Under the pieces are notes generated by a model. The model searched no databases and was not told the DNA's origin. It was given only the letters and a program-made list of their open reading frames with translations. A DNA stretch of 64,000 nucleotides, taken from contig DATBRC010000054.1 of assembly GCA_036560485.1 (NCBI GenBank), positions 1-64,000 on the forward strand, read 5' to 3'. Each line of letters begins with the position of its first letter. The stretch's first letter is position 1. Source of the stretch: DATBRC01 sp036560485. GTDB lineage: Bacteria; Pseudomonadota; Gammaproteobacteria; Burkholderiales; Burkholderiaceae_D. Positions 8,396 through 17,543 of the stretch are shown here, piece by piece. A program made the translations under genes and the position numbers.

Positions 8396-10960
8396 TTAAT
8401 TCCCTTCCAAGAAGCTCTTCAGCTTGTCGGAGCGGGATGGGTGACGCAGTTTGCGTAATGCTTTTGCCTCTATTTGCCTGATACGCTCACGTGTAACGTC
8501 AAATTGTTTACCAACTTCTTCCAGAGTATGATCGGTCGACATCTCGATACCGAAACGCATGCGCAACACTTTCGCTTCACGCGGCGTCAGCGAATCCAAC
8601 ACGTCTTTCACCACACCGCGCATCGAAGCATGCAATGCTGCATCGGCCGGCGCCAATGTGTTGTTGTCTTCGATGAAATCGCCCAGATGGGAATCGTCGT
8701 CGTCGCCGATCGGCGTTTCCATCGAGATCGGTTCTTTCGCGATTTTCATGATCTTGCGGATTTTATCTTCCGGCATTTCCATCTTGATCGCGAGCGTTGC
8801 GGGATCCGGCTCGGCACCGGTCTCTTGCAAAATCTGGCGCGAGATGCGATTCATCTTGTTGATCGTTTCGATCATGTGAACCGGAATACGGATCGTGCGC
8901 GCCTGGTCGGCAATCGAACGCGTGATCGCCTGGCGAATCCACCAAGTTGCATAGGTCGAGAATTTATAGCCGCGACGATATTCAAACTTGTCGACAGCCT
9001 TCATCAAACCGATGTTGCCTTCCTGGATCAAGTCGAGGAATTGCAAACCGCGGTTGGTATATTTTTTCGCAATCGAAATTACCAGACGCAAGTTGGCCTC
9101 CGTCATTTCACGTTTCGCCTTGCGTGCCTTCATCTCGCCGGCAGCCATCTTCTTGTTGATGTTGCGCAGATCAGGCAAAGGCAATACGACGCGTGCTTGC
9201 AGGTCGATCAATTTCTTTTGCAGTTCTTTAACGGTCGGAACGTTACGCGCCAGGATGGTGCTGTATGCATTGTTTCCTGAAACTTCCGTATCGATCCAGT
9301 CGAGGTTGGTTTCGTTGCCCGGGAACACCTTGATGAAATGGTTGCGCGGCATACCGCACTTGTTGACGGTGACATCCAGAATCTGCTTTTCGATGTGGCG
9401 CACTTCGTCCACTTGGGCACGCAAGGTGTCGCACAGTTTCTCAACCACTTTCGCGGTGAAACGGATGCTCAACAATTCATTCGAAATCGCTTCTTGCGCT
9501 TTCACGTAAGGCTTGGAGTTGTAGCCTTCCTTTTCGAAGGACTTGCGCATCTTGTCGAACTGGGTCGAGATCGTTGCAAATTTCTCCAACGATTCACGTT
9601 TCAGTTGTTCCAATTGCTCAGCCGAAAAGCCTGCAGCGCCTGAAGCATTGCCTTCTTCTTCGTCGTCTTCCTCTTCTTCGTCTTCCTCTTCTTCATCATC
9701 GGATGCAGCAGCGACAGGCGCGGCGATGACAGGTTCGGTCGCGTTCATGTCAACCAAACCATCGACGATTTCATCGATCTTGATTTCATCTTTTGCAATA
9801 CGGTCAGCGGCAAGAAGAATTTCAGCAATGGTTGTCGGGCATGCGGAGATTGCCTGGATCATGTCCTTCAAGCCATCTTCAATACGCTTGGCGATTTCGA
9901 TTTCGCCTTCACGCGTCAGCAGCTCAACCGAACCCATTTCACGCATGTACATGCGCACCGGATCGGTGGTGCGGCCGAAGTCGGAGTCCACGGTGGACAA
10001 TGCGGCTTCAGCAGCTGCCTCGGCATCGTCATCGCTGGCGACAGTCGCAACGTTATCCGACAACAACAGCGTTTCAGCATCGGGTGCGTGATCGTAGACC
10101 GCGATACCCATGTCATTGAAAGTGCCGATGATGCCTTCAATCGCTTCCGGATCGATGATATTTTCGGGCAAGTGGTCGTTGATTTCTGCATAGGTCAGGA
10201 AGCCACGCTCTTTACCAAACTTGATCAGCGTTTTCAATTTCTGACGGCGACGTTCCAGTTCTTCTTCGGTCGCCTCGGTATCGTTCGAGAAAGCATCTTT
10301 CAGCAATGCCTTTTCTTTCGCCTTGCGATCCTTGGCTTTCGCCTTGTCGGCTGCTTTTAGCTCGGCGCGCTCAACCGCATTCAATGCGGCGATTTCGTCA
10401 TTCTCTGGCTGGAATTCTTTTGGCTTGCGGCCACGACGACCCGGCACCTTAACCGACGGAAGAATATAGCCTGACGTATCGATGGCAGCCAACGCTGCCG
10501 CATCGGTTGTTTGGCTTACGGTAGGCGTGATCATCACATTCACACCTGGTCGGGTTTCCGGTGTTGTGGTGGCCTTGGCTGATTTCGTTGATTTTGCTTC
10601 TGCTGGCTTTACAGCGGATTTCGATTCGGATTTCTTGGTTGTCACGGGTGCTTTCACTTGTACAGGTGCAGATTTTGCAGCAACTTTTGGTAATGGTTTC
10701 CCTGAGGCCGATTTTGGAACAGATTTGGACGCCGTTTTTGGAGCAACTTTAGGTTGCGCTTTAGTGGCTTTTGCTGCGACTTTCACAGCTTTTTTTGCAG
10801 GCGCAACAGCCTTGGCTTTGCTTGCCGTTTTGGTAGCAGTCGTTTTCTTCATAGCAGGTTTGGCCGCCGATTTGGGAGAAGTCGATTTGGCCGCAGTTGG
10901 CCTTGCGTTTTTTTCGGTATGTGCCAGGGGTTTCGCGGGTTTCTTCATTGCGTTCGCCAT
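8396..10960 (-). CDS. rpoD: RNA polymerase primary sigma factor RpoD (sigma-70)
   Basis: The C-terminal half has the sigma-70 regions: DPVRMYMREMGSVELLTREGE (1.2), LRLVISIAKKYTNRGLQFLDLIQEGNIGLM and YKFSTYATWWIRQAITR (2), then region 4 with TLEEVGKQFDVTRERIRQIE. A very acidic stretch (EEEEDEEEEDDEEEG) lies in the non-conserved insert. The N-terminus carries a ~150-residue extension rich in Lys, Ala and Pro, as in other betaproteobacterial RpoD. I prefer the ATG at 10960 (MANAMKKPAK, 854 residues) over the one 18 bp upstream. The gene is last in the rpsU-yqeY-dnaG-rpoD order and has its own extended -10 promoter upstream. Confidence 0.93.
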   Translation of the reverse strand: MANAMKKPAKPLAHTEKNARPTAAKSTSPKSAAKPAMKKTTATKTASKAKAVAPAKKAVKVAAKATKAQPKVAPKTASKSVPKSASGKPLPKVAAKSAPVQVKAPVTTKKSESKSAVKPAEAKSTKSAKATTTPETRPGVNVMITPTVSQTTDAAALAAIDTSGYILPSVKVPGRRGRKPKEFQPENDEIAALNAVERAELKAADKAKAKDRKAKEKALLKDAFSNDTEATEEELERRRQKLKTLIKFGKERGFLTYAEINDHLPENIIDPEAIEGIIGTFNDMGIAVYDHAPDAETLLLSDNVATVASDDDAEAAAEAALSTVDSDFGRTTDPVRMYMREMGSVELLTREGEIEIAKRIEDGLKDMIQAISACPTTIAEILLAADRIAKDEIKIDEIVDGLVDMNATEPVIAAPVAAASDDEEEEDEEEEDDEEEGNASGAAGFSAEQLEQLKRESLEKFATISTQFDKMRKSFEKEGYNSKPYVKAQEAISNELLSIRFTAKVVEKLCDTLRAQVDEVRHIEKQILDVTVNKCGMPRNHFIKVFPGNETNLDWIDTEVSGNNAYSTILARNVPTVKELQKKLIDLQARVVLPLPDLRNINKKMAAGEMKARKAKREMTEANLRLVISIAKKYTNRGLQFLDLIQEGNIGLMKAVDKFEYRRGYKFSTYATWWIRQAITRSIADQARTIRIPVHMIETINKMNRISRQILQETGAEPDPATLAIKMEMPEDKIRKIMKIAKEPISMETPIGDDDDSHLGDFIEDNNTLAPADAALHASMRGVVKDVLDSLTPREAKVLRMRFGIEMSTDHTLEEVGKQFDVTRERIRQIEAKALRKLRHPSRSDKLKSFLEGN

Positions 10961-11139
10961 CGAATTTCTACCAATCAAGTTGCTGTTTTTGCATAGTCAG
11001 TCCCATGCTTCATAGCCACTATCCATAAATGCGCTTTATTTATCAGGGTCGTCCCCCTCTTGCGCGCCCATCTTTGATTATTTCATCTCCATTAAAGCAA
11101 AGAATGAAATGCCCTAAGGCCTTGAATCAAAAGCCTTAA

Positions 11140-11148
11140 ATTATAGCA
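11140..11148 (-). promoter_or_regulatory. extended -10 promoter for rpoD
   Basis: On the minus strand the sequence reads TGCTATAAT, a perfect TATAAT with the TGn extension. It lies about 180 bp before the rpoD start. No good -35 box was found 16-18 bp upstream, which is usual for extended -10 promoters. Confidence 0.5.
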
Positions 11149-11152
11149 TATG

Positions 11153-11172
11153 GGGGTAGATTCCTCTACCCC
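11153..11172 (-). terminator. stem-loop between dnaG and rpoD
   Basis: GGGGTAGA-TTCC-TCTACCCC is a perfect 8-bp stem with a 4-base loop just after the dnaG stop. It has no T run, so it is more likely an RNA processing or partial termination site separating dnaG from rpoD expression. It abuts the extended -10 element. Confidence 0.45.
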
Positions 11173-11187
11173 AAGCAACGCTATAGC

Positions 11188-12984
11188 TCAACGCTGTGCG
11201 ATTTCTTCCACGGCTTGGCGCCGAAGCAGGTCTTGCTGAAGCATCAATTCACGGTAACGTGTGCGCGCTTCTTCAGACCCCAAACCCGCAGCTGCCAATT
11301 GATCCAATTCCGTTTTCAACAGTTTCATTTTAGACTGGCGCACCGCCCCAACAAGTTCCAAACGGGCAGCTTCAATTTCAGATTCCGGCTCGGCGGCAAT
11401 TTCCACAATGAGCGGATCGAAATCCGGGCCGCCCGCCCGCAAATGCTCTGCCAACGCAGCGAAGTTGGCTTGCTCGCCCATTGCTCGACTCGCTTCGACC
11501 AATTGATTCAGCATATCTGCACAGTCCGGAGCCACTTGCGCAACCGCGTCAATTGCCGCTTGATCCAATTCCGTTGTAAGCAAAGGATGGGCGACTAATA
11601 AATGCAAAACCTGGCGCCCCAAACCAACCGGCTGTGACCGCGCGCTACGCGCAGGGGCTTGTCTTGCACGCGCAATCGGTTGAGCAAGCTCAAACAATGT
11701 CTCGATTTCAGCTGGCGTTGTTTGGGTCAGTTGCGCCAAACCACGCACAATCTGCAAACGCAATGCGGATGGTGGCATTGCCTGAAGCAAAGGTTTTGCA
11801 TCGAATTGCGTACGGGCGCGCCCTTCCGACGTCGCCAAATCGTTATCGCCAACGACTTCCTTGAGCAGAAATTGTGATAACGGCATCGCATCGTGTATTT
11901 GCTGTTCAAATGCTTCAGCACCCAATTCACGGACATAACTGTCTGGATCATGTTCAGGCGGTAAAAACAAAAATTTCACTATTTTATTGTCAGTCGCATG
12001 CTGCAAACTGGCATCCAATGCACGCCTGGCTGCACGCCGCCCTGCTGCGTCCCCATCAAAACTGAAAATGACATTATCTGTTTGACGTAATAATTTTTGT
12101 ATATGAATCGGCGTGCAAGCCGTGCCTAGCGTTGCCACCGCTTGCGGAAATCCCAGCTGCGCCAGCGCAACCACATCCATATAACCTTCTGTTACCAATA
12201 CATAACCCGCGTCGCGAATCGCTTGTCGTGCCTCAAACAAACCATATAACTCGCTACCCTTTTGAAATAAGGGTGTTTCGGGCGAATTCAAGTATTTCGG
12301 CTCGCCCTTATCCAGCACGCGGCCACCGAAGCCGATTACCTGCCCTTTGATATTGCGGATCGGGAACATGATCCGATCGCGGAAGCGGTCGTAGCGCTTG
12401 CGATTGGCGCCTTCTTCATCGGTTTTATCGATGACCATGCCGCATTCAACCAAAGCAGGCGCATCGTAGTCAGGAAACACTGCGCGCAAATTATCCCAAC
12501 CATCCGGTGCATAACCAAGACCGAATTTGGCCGCAATTTCACCGGTCAAGCCGCGCCCTTTCAAATAGGCTACAGCATGCTGTGCGCTGCGTAATTGCTG
12601 TCGATAATAATCACAGGCGCGTGTCATCGCATCCGACAGCGCCATGCTTTTGGCTTGCACTTCGGCGCGCTGCGCAGGCGGCAGTTTGTCTTCGTTTTCC
12701 GGCACGATCATGCCAACGTTTTGAGCGAGATCTTTTACGGCCTCGACAAAACCCATGCCGGAATATTCGATCAGGAAACCAATAGCCGTGCCATGTGCAC
12801 CACAACCAAAGCAGTGATAAAACTGCTTGGTCGGACTGACGGTAAAACTAGGAGATTTTTCGTTATGAAACGGGCACAAGCCCATGAAGTTCGCGCCACC
12901 TTTTTTCAGCTGCACGTAGCGTCCCACCACATCGACAATATCGACCCGGTTGAGGAGATCCTGAATGAAAGATTGTGGAATCAC
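11188..12984 (-). CDS. dnaG: DNA primase DnaG
   Basis: The 598-residue product has the N-terminal zinc-binding domain (CPFHNEKSPSFTV...YHCFGCGAHG, a CHC2 finger). The TOPRIM core follows with VTEGYMDVVALAQLGF and FSFDGDAAGRRAA, then a helical helicase-interacting C-terminal region. It makes the RNA primers for chromosomal replication. The ATG at 12984 opens MIPQSFIQDLLNRVDIVDVV, the canonical start. It lies between yqeY and rpoD on the same strand. Confidence 0.95.
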   Translation of the reverse strand: MIPQSFIQDLLNRVDIVDVVGRYVQLKKGGANFMGLCPFHNEKSPSFTVSPTKQFYHCFGCGAHGTAIGFLIEYSGMGFVEAVKDLAQNVGMIVPENEDKLPPAQRAEVQAKSMALSDAMTRACDYYRQQLRSAQHAVAYLKGRGLTGEIAAKFGLGYAPDGWDNLRAVFPDYDAPALVECGMVIDKTDEEGANRKRYDRFRDRIMFPIRNIKGQVIGFGGRVLDKGEPKYLNSPETPLFQKGSELYGLFEARQAIRDAGYVLVTEGYMDVVALAQLGFPQAVATLGTACTPIHIQKLLRQTDNVIFSFDGDAAGRRAARRALDASLQHATDNKIVKFLFLPPEHDPDSYVRELGAEAFEQQIHDAMPLSQFLLKEVVGDNDLATSEGRARTQFDAKPLLQAMPPSALRLQIVRGLAQLTQTTPAEIETLFELAQPIARARQAPARSARSQPVGLGRQVLHLLVAHPLLTTELDQAAIDAVAQVAPDCADMLNQLVEASRAMGEQANFAALAEHLRAGGPDFDPLIVEIAAEPESEIEAARLELVGAVRQSKMKLLKTELDQLAAAGLGSEEARTRYRELMLQQDLLRRQAVEEIAQR

Positions 12985-13053
12985 GGCTACTCAATTGGTA
13001 GAAGTGGTGAAAGGCATGACAATCACTTGCCATGCCTTTCTAATACATACAAA

Positions 13054-13503
13054 TCAAGCTTTGGTCAGTGCGGCTTTGACCAGGCCGGATACGACAGTCA
13101 TGTCAGCACGGCCAGCCAATTTAGGCTTAAGCACTGCCATCACTTTCCCCATATCCTGAGGACCTGCAGCACCCGTCGCAGCAACCGCTGCGGCGACTTC
13201 AGTCTGCACTTCAGCGTCGGACAATGATGCCGGCATGTAAGCTGACAGAATGGCCAGTTCAGCTTTCTCGATATCAGCCAAATCCTGACGGCCACCTGCT
13301 TCGAATTGGCTGATCGAGTCTTTGCGCTGCTTGATCATCTTTTCGATGATCGCCAGGATCAGCGTGTCGGTCAGCTCAACCCGCTCATCCACTTCCTTTT
13401 GCTTCATCGCTGCGGTCAACAGACGAATGGTGCCAAGCTTTGCAGTTTCCTTGGCACGCATCGCATTTTTCATGTCTTCGGTGATTTTTTCTTTCAAGCT
13501 CAT
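13054..13503 (-). CDS. GatB/YqeY domain protein
   Basis: The 149-residue product starts MSLKEKITEDMKNAMRAKET and has YMPASLSDAEVQTEV and MGKVMAVLKPKLAGRADMTVVSGLVKAAL, the YqeY family signature. The domain resembles the tail of the GatB amidotransferase subunit that contacts tRNA, but stand-alone YqeY has no settled role. It is encoded between rpsU and dnaG, as in many betaproteobacteria. Confidence 0.88.
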   Translation of the reverse strand: MSLKEKITEDMKNAMRAKETAKLGTIRLLTAAMKQKEVDERVELTDTLILAIIEKMIKQRKDSISQFEAGGRQDLADIEKAELAILSAYMPASLSDAEVQTEVAAAVAATGAAGPQDMGKVMAVLKPKLAGRADMTVVSGLVKAALTKA

Positions 13504-13545
13504 GCGGCCTCCAAGTTCAATAAATTGTTTCGGTCAAAAACGCGA

Positions 13546-13579
13546 AAACCCGCTGCGGACTCAACACCGGAGCGGGTTT
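13546..13579 (-). terminator. stem-loop attenuator after rpsU
   Basis: AAACCCGCT pairs with AGCGGGTTT around a 16-base loop, and the minus-strand transcript continues TTCGCGTTTTTG. It lies between rpsU and yqeY, the place where E. coli has a partial terminator that lowers dnaG expression relative to S21. The attenuator role is inferred by analogy. Confidence 0.6.
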
Positions 13580-13618
13580 GTAACTCATTCCAATTACCGC
13601 AGCGCGTGCGGCACAAAA

Positions 13619-13831
13619 TTAGAACAGCTTTTTCGGCAATTGCTGGCTGCGAATACGCTTGTAATGGCGCTTCACGGCAGCAGCGAGCTTACGCTTACGC
13701 TCAGCAGTCGGCTTCTCGTAAAATTCACGTGCGCGCAACTCGGTCAACAGACCGGTTTTTTCAATTGTGCGCTTGAAGCGACGCATGGCGACTTCGAACG
13801 GCTCGTTTTCTTTAAGGCGAATAGTGGTCAT
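13619..13831 (-). CDS. rpsU: 30S ribosomal protein S21
   Basis: The 70-residue basic product, MTTIRLKENEPFEVAMRRF then KTGLLTELRAREFYEKPTAERKRKLAAAVKRHYKR, is a full-length S21. S21 helps the 30S subunit engage mRNA at initiation. As first gene of the rpsU-yqeY-dnaG-rpoD group it links translation, replication and transcription initiation. Confidence 0.95.
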   Translation of the reverse strand: MTTIRLKENEPFEVAMRRFKRTIEKTGLLTELRAREFYEKPTAERKRKLAAAVKRHYKRIRSQQLPKKLF

Positions 13832-13976
13832 GTAAACTCAAACCAATGGTTTTAGGGAGACGAAGAGTATAGCAGGGAAAATAAGCAAAAGGAAGGTGCT
13901 TTGAGCCTCGATTATGGGTTTGTTTGCAGCACAATCAATATTTAATTGCATTTTTACAACATCAATCTCTTGCCAC

Positions 13977-14624
13977 TTAGGTATCCGTTCCAACACAGTC
14001 CCAATTGTCTTCATCGTCATAACGAATCATCCAATTCACAGCCTGATGCCACTCTTGCACAGCAACAACATCCAGATTTGCCGGCACAGGTTTATTAATC
14101 AAGGTGGCATGGCGCACTGCCCAATGCACTCGATACAGTAAATCGGCCCAATCGAGCATTGCATCTTTGGAACGCATGCGAATTGCAGCTTGCAATCTTG
14201 ATGGCGCTTCCATTTCCTGGGGAAAGAGGGTCATGATCAATTTGATGCTGGATTCAGATGACGGAATCTCGATCTCCTTAATCAAATCTGCACACCATGC
14301 AAGAAAAAACAGGGCTTCGCGCTTACAAGAAAATTGCGTGTAGTCTTCATCGGTACGTGCATCGCCAAAAAGAAACTCTCGCTCACGATCAGAAAGCCAC
14401 GATTTCATTTTGTGATGCACGATGTAGTCGCGAAAATATGTAGCATCACGCATCTGCGATGATCCGCTAACAGCCCATAAAGCAACGAGACGACGAAACA
14501 ACTCATCCGCAGAACGCAGTTGTATTTCCTCATTGCTTTCAATCTCCGGCAATTGCAGATTGATCCTGATGCCGCGCTTATGCAGCAAGGTTTCGGATGC
14601 CAGTTTACGAAATTCCGGATTCAT
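13977..14624 (-). CDS. DUF4272 domain protein
   Basis: The 215-residue soluble product has the features I associate with DUF4272: an N-terminal SADELFRRLVALWAV segment, the central CKREALFFLAWCADLI helix, and a C-terminal LLYRVHWAVRHATL followed by a QEWHQAVNWMIRYD tail. No catalytic motif or signal peptide is visible and the function is unknown. It lies on the same strand as the RNase H-like gene, 21 bp downstream of it. Confidence 0.6.
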   Translation of the reverse strand: MNPEFRKLASETLLHKRGIRINLQLPEIESNEEIQLRSADELFRRLVALWAVSGSSQMRDATYFRDYIVHHKMKSWLSDREREFLFGDARTDEDYTQFSCKREALFFLAWCADLIKEIEIPSSESSIKLIMTLFPQEMEAPSRLQAAIRMRSKDAMLDWADLLYRVHWAVRHATLINKPVPANLDVVAVQEWHQAVNWMIRYDDEDNWDCVGTDT

Positions 14625-14645
14625 TCTTCGATCATATATCGATTA

Positions 14646-15293
14646 TTAGGTCAACAAACCACGCTGTGATAACGCATCTGCAGCAGCATTCTTCTTGCGC
14701 GGTGTCCAATGCAATGAAACTGCATTCAGCTGTGCAATCAATCGCTTCGCTTGCTCGCTCACGCCTTTCAGATTATTTGCACCAATATAAGTTACACCAT
14801 TCATCTCATCAATCACTACGCGACTATCCCCATACACCATCAGTTTGTCAGGTTGAATGCGCACAGCCTCTTCTAGCACAGCGATCAATGCCAGATACTC
14901 AGCCTCATTACTATCGCCATGACCTGCGCCAAAACTGATTTCTACAATGCGACCATCGGGATCCTTGAGTAATCCACCAATACCCATTTTCCCTGGATTC
15001 GGACTGGTCGCGCCATCGAACCATGCGAGCCAAGCAGAAGGGTCAGGTTGTGTACTTGCTCGTCTTTTCGCTAATGCCTCTGCTTGTTGCTGCCTGCGTT
15101 CGGCAAGCTTTGCAATACCGTTTTCCGTTGTCTGGAGCCGTTCAGAAATCAAATGCTCGAGCGAACGATTGCTTGCAGCTTTTATGAGAACCTGTTTCAG
15201 TGCCTCTTCTTCAGACAGCGCCATATTCTTCGCCAAGCGGCGACCGAGCACGCGTTCTTTCTTGTAAGCGATTGCACATAATTGCTCAAACAT
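14646..15293 (-). CDS. RNase HI-like protein with N-terminal helical extension
   Basis: The C-terminal ~130 residues form an RNase H fold of the Rnh/plant-like type: AWFDGATSPNPGKMGIGGLL (first Asp), SNEAEYLALIAVLEEA (Glu), VYGDSRVVIDEMNG (Asp) and a terminal KKNAAADALSQRG (Asp). All four carboxylates appear present. The first ~85 residues are charged and probably helical (ERRQQQAEALAKRR) and are not part of the catalytic fold. I chose the ATG at 15293. It would cleave RNA in RNA-DNA hybrids, but housekeeping RnhA is normally shorter, so this is a paralogue. Confidence 0.75.
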   Translation of the reverse strand: MFEQLCAIAYKKERVLGRRLAKNMALSEEEALKQVLIKAASNRSLEHLISERLQTTENGIAKLAERRQQQAEALAKRRASTQPDPSAWLAWFDGATSPNPGKMGIGGLLKDPDGRIVEISFGAGHGDSNEAEYLALIAVLEEAVRIQPDKLMVYGDSRVVIDEMNGVTYIGANNLKGVSEQAKRLIAQLNAVSLHWTPRKKNAAADALSQRGLLT

Positions 15294-15298
15294 GGTGA

Positions 15299-16495
15299 TT
15301 ACACAGCAAAACCAGCTGCCACGCCGGAAGCCCATGCCCACTGAAAGTTATAACCACCCAACCATCCAGTCACATCGACGGCCTCGCCGATGAAGTGCAA
15401 ACCCGGCACGCGTATCGCCATCATGGTTTGTTGCGACAGTTCGCGCGTATCGATGCCGCCGAGCGTGACTTCGGCTTTGCGATATCCTTCCGATCCATTC
15501 GGCGTAATGATCCAACGGTTCAGCGACTCACCCAATTTGCGTAGCTGCTTGTCCTGCATATCAGCCAATTTTGCATCGGGTTTGATCTCATTCATGACTA
15601 ACCAGGTTTCCGCCAAACGCGCCGGTAACCATTGCGACAAAAGATTATCGATATTTTTTTTGCTCGTTGCCTTGGCCTGAATCAGCTCATCAGCAACGTC
15701 CATTTCCGGAAGCAGATTGATCTTCAGTGCGGCCCCAGGTTTCCAATAACTGGATATCTGCAAAACAGCCGGCCCTGACAAACCACGATGCGTGAACAAT
15801 AAATCTTCGCGAAAATGCCCCATCGATTTTTTCTCACCGGTTTCTATCTCGACTTCCATTGAAACGCCGGATAGCGGGGCGAAGCGTTGCCATTCTTCGC
15901 TATCGAAGGTCAACGGCACCAATGCAGGAGTGGGTTCAACAATTTTCAAATCAAATTGCTTGGCGATGCGGTAAGCAAAATCCGTCGCGCCGATTTTTGG
16001 AATCGACAGGCCGCCGGTGGCAATCACGATACTGGCCGCACTGATCTCACCTGTATCCGTATCGAGATGGAAGCCATTATCCGTCTTGTTGATTGCCTCT
16101 ACTTTGCATGGCATGCGCCACATCACATTGCCGGCATCGCATTCCGCTTTCAACATGTCGATAATATCTTCTGCCGTGTTATCGCAGAATAGTTGGCCTT
16201 TATGCTTCTCGTGATACGCAATCCGATAGCGCTTCATCAGCGCTAGGAAATCTTGCGGCGTATAGCGTGACAAAGCACTTTTGCAAAAATGAGGATTATT
16301 CGACAAGAAATTCTGTGGCCCAGCAGTGAGGTTCGTGAAATTACAACGGCCGCCGCCCGAGATACGAATTTTTTCAGCCAGCTTGGGCGCGTGATCGATT
16401 AATACTACGCGTCTGCCGCGTTGACCGGCGACCGCAGCGCACATCATCCCGGCTGCGCCTGCGCCGATTACTGCGACATCGAATTGTTTTGACAT
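15299..16495 (-). CDS. NAD(P)/FAD-dependent oxidoreductase, HI0933/BaiN family
   Basis: The 398-residue product opens with a dinucleotide-binding motif (VAVIGAGAAGMMCA). It also has RISGGGRCNFTNL, IVIATGGLSIPKIGATDFAYRIA and C-terminal VDVTGWLGGYNFQWAWASGVAAG, all diagnostic of the HI0933/YhiN family of flavoproteins. Their substrates are mostly unknown. The ATG at 16495 is preferred because the upstream codons do not fit the family. The stop codon is 5 bp from the start of the RNase H-like gene, so the two are probably one transcript. Confidence 0.85.
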   Translation of the reverse strand: MSKQFDVAVIGAGAAGMMCAAVAGQRGRRVVLIDHAPKLAEKIRISGGGRCNFTNLTAGPQNFLSNNPHFCKSALSRYTPQDFLALMKRYRIAYHEKHKGQLFCDNTAEDIIDMLKAECDAGNVMWRMPCKVEAINKTDNGFHLDTDTGEISAASIVIATGGLSIPKIGATDFAYRIAKQFDLKIVEPTPALVPLTFDSEEWQRFAPLSGVSMEVEIETGEKKSMGHFREDLLFTHRGLSGPAVLQISSYWKPGAALKINLLPEMDVADELIQAKATSKKNIDNLLSQWLPARLAETWLVMNEIKPDAKLADMQDKQLRKLGESLNRWIITPNGSEGYRKAEVTLGGIDTRELSQQTMMAIRVPGLHFIGEAVDVTGWLGGYNFQWAWASGVAAGFAV

Positions 16496-16541
16496 GGCTT
16501 GTACAAAGATAGGTAAGCCGTGATTGTAATCTAGTAGTGAT

Positions 16542-17516
16542 TTAAAACGATCTAGCTCGTATAGCTTTCGATACAATCAAACACTGTTCCACCTGATCTG
16601 CTATAGGCGTCGGTACCGGTTGCTCTCCCGCCAAGGCTGCCTTGATCCACGCCGCTGTTGCCGCAGCATTGCGCTCCTCCGGCAATGCCGGCAACTCATC
16701 CACTGGCGCCTGCTTCTCTACCAAGGTCGTGCGCACGCCCTCATGGAACCAGTCTATTTGTTGTGCGCGTTTTGCGTTGGCAACGGTTTCCCCCTCTGTG
16801 CCGCGCATCAGGAATGCATCTCCTCGTGAATGCGGAGCAGCCGTCGTGAAGTAACTGCCAAGCATTTCCAAATATTCCGGATGCGTATAAGACGACAAGC
16901 GCAGTGCTGGCGCATCAAACGGCTGCAAGATTTTGACTAGCGTATGAGTTGAGCTGCGCACGCCCAGTATTTTCCGCAAGGAGAGCAAGCGTGCCATACG
17001 CGGAGCGAGTGCTTCAATCGGCATGAAGGCCGGTTCACGTTGCGCAAAGTGCACTTGTGCTTGTTGTGTAGTCTGCGCAAAAGAAAATCCCAGCTCCTGG
17101 AAAATTTCTGCGGTCGTAACCCGATTGGGATCATGCAATACGCCATGCACCAACACCGGAACACCTTCTCTTGTCAGCAGCATTGCCAGCAACGGCGTCA
17201 GGTTCGCCATATGGCGCGAGCCGTTATAACTTGGAATGAGGACAGGCGCGTATATCCCTGCAGGTGCTTTCAGTTTTTCAAATGAGTTTTCGGCAGCATC
17301 GAGAAATCCTGCGATCTCATCGACCGACTCGCCTTTGATGCGCATCGCCAGCAAGATCGCGCCGAGTTCAAGATCCGATACACGACCATCCAGCATCGCC
17401 GCATACAACTGACAGGCATCGGCACGCGACAGGCTGCGTGCTCCATCCTTGCCACGTCCGATTTCCTTGATGAAACGAGCAGCGACGAACGGTTCGATAT
17501 TGTGTTGATTATCCAT
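16542..17516 (-). CDS. ybiB: DNA-binding protein YbiB (TrpD2 family)
   Basis: The 324-residue product resembles anthranilate phosphoribosyltransferase in fold (LSRADACQLYAAMLDGRVSDLELGAILLAMRIKGES, then PSYNGSRHMANLTPLLAMLL). It is the TrpD2/YbiB subtype, whose E. coli member binds nucleic acid without catalysis and is linked to the SOS response. It lies 27 bp downstream of nasA on the same strand, the usual betaproteobacterial position, so it may be read from the nitrogen-regulated transcript. Confidence 0.85.
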   Translation of the reverse strand: MDNQHNIEPFVAARFIKEIGRGKDGARSLSRADACQLYAAMLDGRVSDLELGAILLAMRIKGESVDEIAGFLDAAENSFEKLKAPAGIYAPVLIPSYNGSRHMANLTPLLAMLLTREGVPVLVHGVLHDPNRVTTAEIFQELGFSFAQTTQQAQVHFAQREPAFMPIEALAPRMARLLSLRKILGVRSSTHTLVKILQPFDAPALRLSSYTHPEYLEMLGSYFTTAAPHSRGDAFLMRGTEGETVANAKRAQQIDWFHEGVRTTLVEKQAPVDELPALPEERNAAATAAWIKAALAGEQPVPTPIADQVEQCLIVSKAIRARSF

Positions 17517-17543
17517 ACCGCAAGCTTACTACGAAGTGCAGAG

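Noticed and set aside
8474..9280. Long frames antisense to rpoD, dnaG, typA and infB
   Set aside because: They are mirror frames of strongly conserved genes with no start signals or family motifs.
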